A stretch of 64,000 nt of DNA from CAWJKP01 sp963843465. Its GTDB lineage: Bacteria > Planctomycetota > Planctomycetia > Pirellulales > Thermoguttaceae. Of this stretch, positions 27,593-35,607 are shown piece by piece. The notes under the pieces were generated by a model, which searched no databases, was not told the DNA's origin, and worked only from the letters and a program-made list of their open reading frames with translations. The stretch is taken from assembly GCA_963843465.1 (NCBI GenBank), contig CAWJKP010000001.1, forward strand, positions 248,001 through 312,000, given 5' to 3'. The translations under genes were made by a program, and so were the position numbers. Each line of letters begins with the position of its first letter. Position 1 is the stretch's first letter.

Positions 27593-29464
27593 GTGCCCTC
27601 GTTTCCCAAAGACTCGATGTTCTTCGTAGTCGCGATACTCCTCACCCTCAACTGGCGTGCGACGTGGGCAGCGGAGGTGGCGAAGGAGAATCGGGATAGC
27701 CTGCGTGCGGGTGCTTCGACGGCGGGCGCGAAACCGCCCTACTTCCGGCTCGCCGTTGCCGAACCACTCCGTCACCGCCGCCTGGAAGAAATCGCCGCCG
27801 ACATCGCCCGCTACCGCTCCAAGGGTTACAACGCGGTGTTCTTCGAGAACGACTACCTGCGGTGGTCCTTCCAGCCGGATGCCGATGCCGGATTCGGCGG
27901 CGACTGGCGGATGTTCAATCTCTTTGACTTCACGCGGGGACGCGACCGGCAGCAGTGCCGCGACTACCTCCGGCGGCTGTGCCGCATGTGCGGCGATGCC
28001 CACCTGGACGTGTACGCCTCGTTCTGGCTTCCGCAACTCACCGCGGAGTTCCGCCAATACCTGCACAGCAAGCACCCGGATGCAATTGGCCGCACGACGG
28101 GTGAAGGACAGAGCTTCGAGACCCTCTGCACGTGCAAGGACGGCAAGGGCCTGGAAGTTCTGGGCGAGTTGATCGAGGAGCTGATGCGGGATTTCCCCGA
28201 GATCCGGGGGCTGAAGATTGCGACCCTCGACAATGCCGCTTTTCTCTGCGACGAGCACTGCCCCCACGCCCACGGCACGACACAGGCCGAGCACGCCGCG
28301 AACCTTTTTGAGTGCGTGCAACAAGCGATGCGCCGCGTGCGTCCCGACGCGCAGTTCCTCGTCTACCCTTGGTTCTGGAAACCGGGATTCAAGGACGTGG
28401 TGCTGCCGCGACTGAAGGAGCCGTATTACATCATTTCGCGTTACAGCCAGGGGGCCAGACAGCAGATCGAGCCGGGCATCCCCGGCGAACCGCTGTTCGA
28501 CGCCTCGCTCGTGCTGCCCGACACGATGGGGCCGGAGTTCGCCGATTGTCTGAAGCGAGTCGGCCCGGAGCACATCCTGGACATGGTTCCGGTGGGCACG
28601 GGCCTGGATTGCCTGTTCCTGGCCGCGCCGCCGAACCCCGTGGGGCTTTATCGCCGGCTGCGGGCGTTGGCCTCGCACGGCGTGCGGCAGATCATCGACT
28701 ACGATTGCGGCGGTCATCACCCCGGCTCGTGCGAAGAGACCGTCGCCCTGTTCCATGAGAACCCCGGGCTCGATGAAACCGCTTTTCTGCGCCAGTTGGC
28801 CGCACGGCTCTATCGTCGCCCGGAAGCCCGCGAACCCGCGGTCCGTGGCTGGCAGGCCTTTGGCCGAGGATTTGGCAACCTGCCGATTGGGCTGGGCGAC
28901 ACCGGCTGCGACCAGTTCTCCGGCCGCTTCGGCATGGCATGGTCGATGTGCATTGCCACGCCATTGGTCCGTCAGGCAATCGCCGACACGGACCAGCGGC
29001 ACAAGATCCACTGGTTCTCTCCCTACAACTTCTTCCGGCCGAACCTGTCCGACCGGCTGGAAGCCTGTTTCCTGCGGGTTCTGGCAGATTGGCAAGTCGC
29101 TGCGCAAGAGCTTGCGGTAGCCGACGCCGTGGAAGGCCGCACGACGGCCAGCACGCGTGAAGCCCTGTCGGCCGAGGGGCACGTGGTGTGCGTGCTCTCG
29201 GCGCTCAACTGGTGCGAGGCGGCGCGCGTGGCGAGAGCGTCCGATGGTGCGGGCCGCTTCGCCCAATCGCAGCGCTTAGAGAGCGACCTGGTCCGCCGCT
29301 TTCAGGGTCTTCTGCGCCAGTGGCCCGGCTTGTGGGACAACAACTGTTGGCACCCACATCACACGCCCCTGAGTCAGCGCGGGCTGGGGCTCAGCCCGGA
29401 GCGGTTCCACGATGCCTTTGCGGCCAAGTTGGCGGTCCAGGGCACCGGGGAGGAATCAGAATAG
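27593..29464 (+). CDS. Large secreted protein, putative TIM-barrel glycoside hydrolase-like
   Basis: 623 aa. A GTG start at 27593 has AGGAG 8 bp upstream; an ATG at 27617 is the alternative. The N-terminus is hydrophobic (MFFVVAILLTLNWRATWA). The body has alternating strand-helix texture: YRSKGYNAVFFENDYLRWSF, DVYASFWLPQL, IRGLKIATLDNAAFLCDEHC, DAQFLVYPWFW and RQIIDYDCGGHHPGSCEE. This fits a (beta/alpha)8 barrel of a glycosidase-like family, with acidic residues at strand ends. No named family is recognised and no catalytic pair can be assigned. It follows the DUF1080 relic on the same strand, so the two may once have been one sugar-degradation unit. Confidence 0.7.
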   Translation: MPSFPKDSMFFVVAILLTLNWRATWAAEVAKENRDSLRAGASTAGAKPPYFRLAVAEPLRHRRLEEIAADIARYRSKGYNAVFFENDYLRWSFQPDADAGFGGDWRMFNLFDFTRGRDRQQCRDYLRRLCRMCGDAHLDVYASFWLPQLTAEFRQYLHSKHPDAIGRTTGEGQSFETLCTCKDGKGLEVLGELIEELMRDFPEIRGLKIATLDNAAFLCDEHCPHAHGTTQAEHAANLFECVQQAMRRVRPDAQFLVYPWFWKPGFKDVVLPRLKEPYYIISRYSQGARQQIEPGIPGEPLFDASLVLPDTMGPEFADCLKRVGPEHILDMVPVGTGLDCLFLAAPPNPVGLYRRLRALASHGVRQIIDYDCGGHHPGSCEETVALFHENPGLDETAFLRQLAARLYRRPEAREPAVRGWQAFGRGFGNLPIGLGDTGCDQFSGRFGMAWSMCIATPLVRQAIADTDQRHKIHWFSPYNFFRPNLSDRLEACFLRVLADWQVAAQELAVADAVEGRTTASTREALSAEGHVVCVLSALNWCEAARVARASDGAGRFAQSQRLESDLVRRFQGLLRQWPGLWDNNCWHPHHTPLSQRGLGLSPERFHDAFAAKLAVQGTGEESE

Positions 29465-29510
29465 ACTACCCAGATGACCTCACCGCTGCCCAACCGTGAA
29501 AGGCAACTGC

Positions 29511-29654
29511 ATGGTCCACCAAGAACAACTCTCCTTCGAGACGGCAGGCCACCGGCACATGGCCGATCTCACCGATCAGGTTGCGGTCATCCACCTGGAG
29601 TGCGACGTCCGCCCGCGAAGGCGCACCGTGGTGGTGACGGTCATGGGGGAATAG
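29511..29654 (+). pseudogene. YjbQ/UPF0047 family relic with internal deletion
   Basis: 47 codons. The first half (MVHQEQLSFETAGHRHMADL then TDQV) matches the opening of YjbQ proteins (Q-E-x-L-x-x-x-T-x-G-R-G-x-x-D-I-T-D-x-V). The second half (ECDVRPRRRTVVVTVMGE) matches their C-terminal strand and the usual ending MGE. The ~90 residues between, including the conserved His and Asn/Glu motif, are absent, although the frame is intact. It lies 47 bp after the putative glycosidase and 4 bp before the next relic. Confidence 0.65.
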
Positions 29655-29658
29655 CGTC

Positions 29659-29784
29659 ATGGCCATCACCTGTCCACGTTGCGGATCGGAGTTCGATGCT
29701 ACGCTGCTATTCCAGTTCGGCAACGAGATCCGCCTGGTCGGCCCTGGGGATGCGATTGCGATTCCGCCTGGTATCCCACCCTAA
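29659..29784 (+). pseudogene. Relic joining a zinc-ribbon start to a cupin-like end
   Basis: 41 codons. The start MAITCPRCGSEFDATLLFQF is the opening of a small CPxCG zinc-ribbon protein, but the second Cys pair is missing. The rest, EIRLVGPGDAIAIPPGIPP, looks like the last strands of a cupin domain (GPGDxxxIPPGxPH), again cut short. The open frame seems to result from a deletion that joined two genes. Assignments are by motif recognition only. Confidence 0.5.
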
Positions 29785-29898
29785 AGCACGTGGATTCATA
29801 GCTACCTCCCGGGGTGAAAAGGGTGATCTCTGCTCAACCACCCATTGTTGCCTCGGCGAGGTAGCGTTTCATCCCATCACGGACCTAAGACCCAATCG

Positions 29899-30885
29899 TC
29901 AGTTTCGGGCGGCGGCGACGGTTGGCGCGGCGGAGGACGCGGAACCGCCGGCCAGGCCCTCGAACAGCGGCGTGGACAAGTAGCGCTCGCCGCAACTGGC
30001 GGCCACGGTGACGATCACCTTGCCGCGGTTCTCCGGTCGGGCCGCCACCCGTGCGGCTGCCGCCACGTTGGCCCCGGAGCTGATCCCCACGAGGATGCCC
30101 TCCTCCTTCGCCAGGCGCCGGGCCCAGGTGAAGGCCTCTTCGTTAGTCACCGTCTCCACGCCGCCCAGCAGGCTGGTGTCGAGATTCTTGGGGATGAAGC
30201 CGGCGCCGATTCCCTGGATCTTGTGCGGCCCGGCCTTGCCCCCGGAGATGACCGGCGAATCGACCGGCTCGACGGCGATCGCCTGAAAGGCGGGATTCTT
30301 GCTGCGGATGAAGCGGGTCACGCCGGTGATCGTGCCGCCGGTGCCCACGCCGGCGACGATCAGGTCGACCCGGCCGGCGGTGTCGTCCCAAATCTCGGGG
30401 CCGGTGGTCTGCTGGTGGATGTCGGGATTGGCGCGGTTGTTGAATTGCTGCGGCACCCAGCTATGGGGCGCCGAGGCGGCAAGCTCCTCCGCCTTGGCGA
30501 TGGCGCCGCGCATGCCGTCCTTGGCCGGCGTCAGCTCAAGCGTTGCGCCGAGCGCCCGCAGCAGGGCCCGCCGTTCCAGACTCATCGACTCCGGCATGGT
30601 AAGCGTCAGGCGATAGCCTTTGGCCGCGGCGACGAAGGCCAAGGCGATGCCCGTATTGCCGCTGGTCGGCTCGATGATGTGCGTTTCCGGGTGGATCCGG
30701 CCCGACTTCTCGGCCGCCTCGATCATGGCCCGGCCGATCCGGTCTTTTACGCTGGAGAGGGGGTTGAAGAATTCAAGTTTCAAGAGCACCGTCGCCCCAC
30801 CCCGCGGCACGACCCGCTGAAGTTGCACCAGCGGCGTATGGAAGGTGGTCTCAACGATGTTGGCGTAGATTTTCTGGTGGGGCAT
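29899..30885 (-). CDS. cysK: Cysteine synthase A (O-acetylserine sulfhydrylase)
   Basis: 328 aa, full length. PLP enzyme that makes cysteine from O-acetylserine and sulfide in the cytoplasm. The PLP lysine lies in NPLSSVKDRIGRAM, the substrate loop is EPTSGNTGIALAF, and the phosphate-binding loop is AGVGTGGTITGVTRFI. Also present are QQFNNRANPDIHQQTTGPEI and GISSGANVAAA. The ATG follows GAGGAGAGCC. No serine acetyltransferase gene is adjacent. The C-terminus ends in an Ala-rich tail (GGSASSAAPTVAAARN). The AT-rich bases 30958-31035 upstream probably carry the promoter. Confidence 0.95.
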   Translation of the reverse strand: MPHQKIYANIVETTFHTPLVQLQRVVPRGGATVLLKLEFFNPLSSVKDRIGRAMIEAAEKSGRIHPETHIIEPTSGNTGIALAFVAAAKGYRLTLTMPESMSLERRALLRALGATLELTPAKDGMRGAIAKAEELAASAPHSWVPQQFNNRANPDIHQQTTGPEIWDDTAGRVDLIVAGVGTGGTITGVTRFIRSKNPAFQAIAVEPVDSPVISGGKAGPHKIQGIGAGFIPKNLDTSLLGGVETVTNEEAFTWARRLAKEEGILVGISSGANVAAAARVAARPENRGKVIVTVAASCGERYLSTPLFEGLAGGSASSAAPTVAAARN

Positions 30886-31176
30886 CTTGGCTCTCCTCGG
30901 ATTCGCAAGACGGGTGGAAACTAGACCGTTTCGTGGGACTAACCGAGTCGCGACCGGTCATTTTCTTATCGGCCGTCGATCCCAGTCAAATGATGATAAT
31001 GTTTAGCAACATTTATGCCATTATGCTAGCGATGGCTTCTCGGTCGTCAAGTGTTAATCTGGGAAGAGATTGCCTACTCTCTGGTCATCGAGTCCAGCAA
31101 ATACGATAGCCCCGATCGACATATTTCCTGGCTCCAGGAACGGCCACGGGCCGAACGGCACCAATCCACCAGAAGT

Positions 31177-31206
31177 AGGGTGGGCCGAGCGCGGCGAGTC
31201 CCACCA
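31177..31206. repeat. Diverged REP-like fragment
   Basis: GTAGGGTGGGCCGAGCGCGG followed by CGAGTCCCACC folds as a hairpin and resembles the elements at 2078 and 17575. Confidence 0.5.
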
Positions 31207-31210
31207 TAAT

Positions 31211-31445
31211 GTGAGTGGTCAGTGGTCAGTGGACAGTGGTCAGTAAAGCAGTGACCGCCGATCACTAGCCACTGACCACTAGCCACTGACCACTAACCAC
31301 TGACCACTAACCACTAACCACTAACCACTAACCACTGACCACTGACCACTAACCACTGACCACTGACCACTAACCACTAACCACTAACCACTGACCACTA
31401 ACCACTAGCCACTAACCACTGACCACTAGCCACTAACCACTAGCT
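31211..31445. repeat. Heptamer satellite, partly inverted
   Basis: From 31262 to 31445 the sequence is an almost unbroken series of 7 bp units alternating among CACTAAC, CACTGAC and CACTAGC, about 26 units. A short stretch at 31211-31245 carries the same unit in the opposite direction (GTCAGTG). It ends just before the GT4 gene. Confidence 0.85.
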
Positions 31446-31454
31446 ACGAACCTC

Positions 31455-32774
31455 ATGCGGATCCTCTACCTGGCCAGCGGCGCCGGCGACATGTACTGCG
31501 GCAGTTGCCTCCAAGGCAATACGCTGGCTGCCGCGGTTCGCAAGGCGGGCGAGGACGCCATTCTGGCGCCGTTGTACACGCCCTTGCGGACCGACGAGGA
31601 CAACCAGAGCATCGATCGGATGGCCTATGGAGGGCTGAACGTCTACCTCCAGCAGCGCTCGGCCTTGTTCCGCCATACGCCCTGGTTCCTCGACCGGCTC
31701 CTGGATCGGCCGGGGCTCTTGCGTTGGCTCGGACGGCACAGCACCGCGGTCCGGCCCGAGGCGTTGGGCGAGTTGACCGTTTCCATGCTCCGCGGCGAGG
31801 AGGGCCGCCAGCGCAAGGAACTCGACAAGCTGATCGATTGGATCCGCCGCGAAACCCGGCCCCAGATCGTCCACCTCTCCAGCGTGCTCTTGGCCGGCCT
31901 GGCCCGGCAGGTTGCCGGCCGGCTGGAAGTCCCGGTGGTTTGCTCTCTTTCCGGCGAGGACCTCTTTCTCGACGGCCTGCCGGAACCACACCGTGGAGTG
32001 GCCCGGGCCGTGTTGCGCCAACGGTGCGGGGACCTGGCGGCGCTGATCGCGCCCAACAACTACTATGCCCGGCACATGACCGAATATCTCGGCCTGCGGT
32101 CCGAGCGGGTCCACGTCATTCCCCTGGGCCTGAACCTGGCCGGCCACGGCGTTCCGGTCTCGTCGTCCGCCGTCCCGCCGCGCGAAGCCGGACCGGCCGG
32201 GCGAAGGGTCATCGGTTACCTGGCCCGGATCTGCCCCGAGAAGGGCCTGCACTTGTTGCTCGAAGCGATCGAGCATCTGGCGGCCGACCACAGCCTGCCG
32301 CCGTTTCGCGTGCTGGCGGCCGGATACCTCGGACCTGCAGATCAGCCCTACCTGAAGAGGATTAGCGACCACGCAGTGGAGCAGGGATGGGGCAGCCGAT
32401 TCGCTTATCTGGGAGAGCTCAGCCGTTCAGATAAACTGGCCTTTCTTCAGTCGTTGGACGTGATGACCATGCCTACGGTCTATCGAGAGAGCAAAGGCAT
32501 GCCCGTGCTCGAAGCCTGGGCCAACGGCATTCCGGTCGTCGTGCCCGAACACGGCGCGTTCCCCGAGATGATCGCCGATACGGGCGGCGGGTTGCTCTTC
32601 AAGCCCGGCGACGCCCGTTCGCTTGCCGAGCGCTTGGCGGAGCTCTTATCGGCTCCCCAACGGGCGGCGGAGCACGGCCGCAACGGGCAGCAGGCGGTCC
32701 GCCAGCGTCATCGCGCCGAGTTGACGGCCCAGCAAACGATCGCCTTGTACCGCCGCCTGTTGGGCGAGCCCTAG
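31455..32774 (+). CDS. Glycosyltransferase family 4 protein
   Basis: 439 aa with the GT-B layout. The N-terminal Rossmann domain has MRILYLASGAGDMYCGSCLQ and PQIVHLSSVLLAGLARQV. The C-terminal domain has IGYLARICPEKGLHLLLEAI and the donor-binding E-x7-E region ESKGMPVLEAWANGIPVVVP. Retaining GT4 enzymes transfer a sugar from a nucleotide donor; the acceptor cannot be told. The ATG has no ribosome-binding site and lies 9 bp after a satellite array, so expression may be unusual. It is convergent with the nitroreductase gene, and the two stops would have met at CTAG (32771-32774). Confidence 0.85.
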   Translation: MRILYLASGAGDMYCGSCLQGNTLAAAVRKAGEDAILAPLYTPLRTDEDNQSIDRMAYGGLNVYLQQRSALFRHTPWFLDRLLDRPGLLRWLGRHSTAVRPEALGELTVSMLRGEEGRQRKELDKLIDWIRRETRPQIVHLSSVLLAGLARQVAGRLEVPVVCSLSGEDLFLDGLPEPHRGVARAVLRQRCGDLAALIAPNNYYARHMTEYLGLRSERVHVIPLGLNLAGHGVPVSSSAVPPREAGPAGRRVIGYLARICPEKGLHLLLEAIEHLAADHSLPPFRVLAAGYLGPADQPYLKRISDHAVEQGWGSRFAYLGELSRSDKLAFLQSLDVMTMPTVYRESKGMPVLEAWANGIPVVVPEHGAFPEMIADTGGGLLFKPGDARSLAERLAELLSAPQRAAEHGRNGQQAVRQRHRAELTAQQTIALYRRLLGEP

Positions 32775-33387
32775 TCGAGTATTTCGCCACCTGTTCAGCA
32801 TTGTTTCTTGGGACCGACGCGGGTTGATGGCGTAGCACGGGGATCACGGCCATGAACTCTCCCTCGGGCTCGCCGAGGAAGACGCGGATCTGGTTCTTGA
32901 TGAGGAACAGGATCCCCAGCCAGACTGCCCCCAGCCCCAGCGAGGTGGCTGCCAGCAGCAGGTTCTCCACCGCCGCTGCCGAGCTTTGGATCTCCATCGT
33001 GCGAAAGAAGTCGTAAGCCTCGTCCTTGCCGATCTCGAACAGCTCGGTGCCGTGCTCAATGAGCGAGCCCGTATTGACGATCGCGATCACCACCGGCGCC
33101 CCGACGATGCTCCGCGCGGCCATCCGCAGCAAGACCGAAGCCGGGCGGGGAAAGTCCGCGGCTTGCGCGGTGACCAGGTTGGCCAGCTCTTTGCGTCTTT
33201 CCCCCCGCAGAATGGTGAATCGCCAGGACTGCTGGTTGTGTGCCGAGGGGGCCGCATTGGCCGCTTCCAGGATGGCCCTGAGATACGCCTCGGGCACCTC
33301 GCGCTCGGCGAACGTGCGGATGCTGTGACGCTCGGCGATCGCGGCCAACGTCTCGTTCTGCGGCAGACCCAACTCCGTTTCGTGCAC
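32599..33387 (-). CDS. Nitroreductase family protein with a lost stop codon
   Basis: The frame is 262 aa; about 205 is expected. The FMN-binding nitroreductase core is clear: RHSIRTFAEREVPEAYLRAI, APSAHNQQSWRFTI, then AAAVENLLLAATSLGLGAVW. The GTG start has GGAGG 8 bp upstream. Near 32780 the frame reads EQVAKYSTRARP. One extra C would give EQVAKYLD and a stop overlapping the GT4 stop. So a one-base deletion seems to have fused ~60 antisense residues (Arg/Pro-rich) to the C-terminus. Members reduce nitro or quinone compounds with NAD(P)H. A relic of a similar gene is at 36672-36745. Confidence 0.8.
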   Translation of the reverse strand: MHETELGLPQNETLAAIAERHSIRTFAEREVPEAYLRAILEAANAAPSAHNQQSWRFTILRGERRKELANLVTAQAADFPRPASVLLRMAARSIVGAPVVIAIVNTGSLIEHGTELFEIGKDEAYDFFRTMEIQSSAAAVENLLLAATSLGLGAVWLGILFLIKNQIRVFLGEPEGEFMAVIPVLRHQPASVPRNNAEQVAKYSTRARPTGGGTRRSFAGPSTRRDDAGGPPAARCGRAPPPVGEPIRAPPSARQANGRRRA

Positions 33388-33608
33388 CGCGGCGTCCTCC
33401 CGAACCTCCTTGTTTCCACGCCGAGATAATATAACGCCTCATGCGGTCGGCCGGCAACGCCGATCGGCGACGGGTAGTGTCCTAATTTGATTTTTCCGGC
33501 CGCGGCTGCGGCCAACTTCTAGGGCCGACATTCGTTGCCGACCTCTTTTCCCAACCATCCCTCAGCGGGGATACCCTGCGCTGGGGGTCAACCAAGTGGA
33601 GGTTTCCA

Positions 33609-33920
33609 ATGGACCGCGAGCGAAAGAAGCGGCTGGCCTTGTGGAAGGCGATGTCGGAGGGGCTGCGGATCATCGAAGAGGACGAACTGGAAGCCGAGAA
33701 AAACCGGCCAGCAGCGAGAACTCGTGCCTATCAGAATGCACTTGGGGAGCAGGCGCAGACGCCCCTGGGCGGCGTTTTCATCGAAATTGCTCTCAAGTGT
33801 TGGCAGGCCGACGTACCAAAGAGAATCCAGCGTCTCGCAAAAGCGCACCGAGAGCGACGGCGGCACTTTAGGAGCGTTCTCCTGGCACAAGGTCGCCAAG
33901 AGTCTTGTCAGCCTCTTTGA
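33609..33920 (+). CDS. Hypothetical protein, possibly truncated
   Basis: 103 aa. The start is supported by GGAGG upstream of the ATG. The first ~38 residues (MDRERKKRLALWKAMSEGLR, then IIEEDELEAEKN) look like a genuine charged N-terminal helix. After residue ~45 the composition changes, and the antisense strand carries a competing frame, so the 3' part may be unrelated sequence joined by deletion. No family recognised. Confidence 0.4.
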   Translation: MDRERKKRLALWKAMSEGLRIIEEDELEAEKNRPAARTRAYQNALGEQAQTPLGGVFIEIALKCWQADVPKRIQRLAKAHRERRRHFRSVLLAQGRQESCQPL

Positions 33921-34170
33921 CGATGAAGCCGCTGAGAGCAATGCAGACTCTTGAGAATGAGGATCGCGGGCTGTCTGCGGCCATAGGCAGGTGGGCCAAC
34001 TGGGAAGACGGGTCGGCCATGTATGCTCGCCAATCCGGTGGAAGTAGGTCGGAGAGAGCCTTAACAGCCTCCTCCGTAAGCGGTTTCGGGATAGCTTCAT
34101 GGGCAAAGTTGTTGCGCCACGCCCGCAGAAAATCAAGTGGCGCGACAAGGTCGCCTGCAACAACAAGCAC
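33868..34170 (-). CDS. Fragment of a possible HEPN-like protein
   Basis: 100 codons on the minus strand. The segment FLRAWRNNFAHEAIPKPLTE contains RNNFAH, which fits the R-x4-H pattern of HEPN nucleases. Downstream, EEAVKALSDLLPPDWRAYM is helical with normal composition. No upstream start with a ribosome-binding site was found, and the 3' end overlaps the plus-strand frame at 33609, so this is probably part of a broken gene. The HEPN reading is tentative. Confidence 0.3.
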   Translation of the reverse strand: MLVVAGDLVAPLDFLRAWRNNFAHEAIPKPLTEEAVKALSDLLPPDWRAYMADPSSQLAHLPMAADSPRSSFSRVCIALSGFIVKEADKTLGDLVPGERS

Positions 34171-34199
34171 CGGCAGGGCGGACCTGGAAGCGGCCTGAC

Positions 34200-34350
34200 G
34201 ATCTTCCTGGCATACGACAACGTCTGCTGGCGGACCAGGCTGCGGGGCAAGAGCGGGTGGTATCGGCGACCGGCGGTCATGGCGGCGGGGATCGCCGATC
34301 GGTTATGGAGCTTCGAGGATCTGTACGACGCGGCAATGGGCGGTGCCTAA
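34200..34350 (+). pseudogene. Transposase C-terminal remnant
   Basis: The segment TIFLAYDNVCWRTR, then WYRRPAVMAAGIADRLWSFE and DLYDAAMGGA, resembles the C-terminus of a DDE transposase (Y-N/D-x-x-W...P-A-M-A-A-G-I-x-D-R-L-W-S). Upstream parts of the gene are missing. A second short match, DLYDSAMGS and a stop, is at 35322-35352. Confidence 0.4.
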
Positions 34351-34380
34351 AGATTCTCTTGCATCCCCGCCCTCTAGGGG

Positions 34381-34501
34381 TAAAATGAAAACGGCCGGTG
34401 GACAAGACCGGCCGCTATTTCGTGGTGCCGCGAGGGCGACACTGGCGCTCAATCCACCGCCATTGTACGCCCTCCCGTCGTTTTTGCAAGGGGAGGGCAC
34501 T
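34381..34501 (+). promoter_or_regulatory. Shared structured leader, copy A
   Basis: The 121 bp before the gene at 34502 start TAAAATGAAAACGGCCGGTG, form a CGGCCGGT...ACCGGCCG hairpin, and later contain CGCCATTGTACGC. The same order of elements is found at 36059-36172 before another small membrane-protein gene. Role unknown: riboregulator, insertion scar or promoter region are all possible. Confidence 0.5.
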
Positions 34502-35269
34502 ATGCCCAAGATAGTCAGCTTCTATCTTCGATCCCTTTGCGATATGGCTAGAGCCTCTTGGAAAGCGTTGTTTCTGGTCGAAGGCGTCATTGCGGTAGCA
34601 TTCTTCCTTGAACTTCTGTTCAACCGTCCGCTCGGGACGCGACTGTTACTTTGGGAGGGGGGGATCAGCCCGCTATGGGCGTTGTGTCCGATCGTGTTGC
34701 TTTTCGGCCATCTGCACCTGAAGACCATCTACGACAACTATTGCGATCTTGAAACGAGGAAGAATAAAGAGATTGCTGGGCTCCGGGCGGAACTTACCGA
34801 CGCCACACCGGATGGTGAACATCTCCACGAATCCGGGCGATGGCGAGAATCCGGCCTAATCGCGCAAGATCAACCGCCACTAGCCGATGACGTGCTGTTT
34901 CGCATAATTGAAGGCGCATGGTCTAAGAGCTATCCGTGGAAAGGACAGCCCTACGGCGAGGTAGCGCTAATTGACGAGAGCGGATTCTATCGCATTAACA
35001 CTGCATCTTCCCCACCTCTCTTCTATCTGGCGGCCCCTCGCTACAACGGTACTACGCATCACGTTCAATTTACGATGATCGGCGTTGAAGGCGGAACGCC
35101 CTGTGTGACCTGGGACGTTGAGCATCTTGTTCTGTCGGACAACGACCAAAAGATGGTCGGAATGTCTGAAAGATATGGCCATCGCATAGAGTACACGCGG
35201 ATACCTTCCCAAGGATCTACGCCTCTTCCCGTAAAGGAGATGACGCGGCTGCGGGGAATCTCAGCTTGA
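34502..35269 (+). CDS. Membrane protein of unknown function
   Basis: 255 aa. The ATG at 34502 has GGGGAGGG upstream; a longer frame from 34343 would include the leader and is rejected. Two membrane helices lie near the N-terminus (ALFLVEGVIAVAFFLELLFN and ISPLWALCPIVLLFGHLHLK), then a short charged coiled segment (ETRKNKEIAGLRAELTD). The soluble C-terminal ~150 residues are beta-rich (LIDESGFYRINTASSPPLFY). No family recognised. Base composition is less GC-rich than the surrounding genes, suggesting transfer. Confidence 0.65.
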   Translation: MPKIVSFYLRSLCDMARASWKALFLVEGVIAVAFFLELLFNRPLGTRLLLWEGGISPLWALCPIVLLFGHLHLKTIYDNYCDLETRKNKEIAGLRAELTDATPDGEHLHESGRWRESGLIAQDQPPLADDVLFRIIEGAWSKSYPWKGQPYGEVALIDESGFYRINTASSPPLFYLAAPRYNGTTHHVQFTMIGVEGGTPCVTWDVEHLVLSDNDQKMVGMSERYGHRIEYTRIPSQGSTPLPVKEMTRLRGISA

Positions 35270-35321
35270 AACCGCCGTGGCCGCGCACGTGCTCCCTAGC
35301 AACACACTGTAGACCCACTAC

Positions 35322-35352
35322 CGACCTGTACGATTCGGCGATGGGAAGTTAG
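35322..35352 (+). pseudogene. Short second transposase tail
   Basis: The bases read DLYDSAMGS and a stop, matching the DLYDAAMGGA end of the transposase remnant at 34200-34350. Only about nine codons are recognisable. Confidence 0.3.
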
Positions 35353-35368
35353 GCCGGTTTCACGCGCC

Positions 35369-35557
35369 CTACAGGCTTTTTAATACGTCAAAAGCCTCTC
35401 GGGCTTCCTGCCCCCGCAAGCGGTACGATCTGCCGCCATTGTCTCCGACGAAGACAGAAAGGGTTTCTTCTTTCTCGTTGAAATCAGCCTCCCGAATACT
35501 GTCTGCGTTGAGTAGCCTGATGGTTCCGTCCTCTAGCCTCACCTTGATGAATGGCAT
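35369..35557 (-). CDS. Small hypothetical protein
   Basis: 62 aa from the ATG at 35557: MPFIKVRLEDGTIRLLNADS, then IREADFNEKEETLSVFVGDN and YRLRGQEAREAFDVLKSL. The product looks like a compact beta-beta-beta-alpha domain and has good composition. It resembles small proteins that read like MPFVxVxLxxGxxxxxNxxxI, but I cannot name a family. The gene lies 50 bp downstream of the zinc-ribbon membrane protein on the same strand and may be co-transcribed with it. Confidence 0.6.
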   Translation of the reverse strand: MPFIKVRLEDGTIRLLNADSIREADFNEKEETLSVFVGDNGGRSYRLRGQEAREAFDVLKSL

Positions 35558-35607
35558 GTGGTTAAATCCTTTGTGCAGAAAGTTGCACCGCCGAGCACGC
35601 GCCCTCA

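Larger units (their letters stand above)
30886..31454. other. Intergenic region with cysK promoter side and satellite DNA
   Basis: About 570 bp. The half near cysK is AT-rich with several short direct repeats around TGATGATAATG. The other half is a REP fragment (31177-31206) and a heptamer satellite (31211-31445) that reaches to within 9 bp of the glycosyltransferase start. Confidence 0.6.

Noticed and set aside
29474..29983. 169-codon frame over the yjbQ and zinc-ribbon relics
   Set aside because: Out of frame with the recognisable protein fragments and overlaps cysK on the other strand.
31211..31445. CRISPR array
   Set aside because: Seven-base units without spacers; a simple satellite.
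34343..34501. Longer start for the membrane protein at 34502
   Set aside because: The extension would translate the shared leader hairpin, and a strong GGGGAGGG precedes the later ATG.
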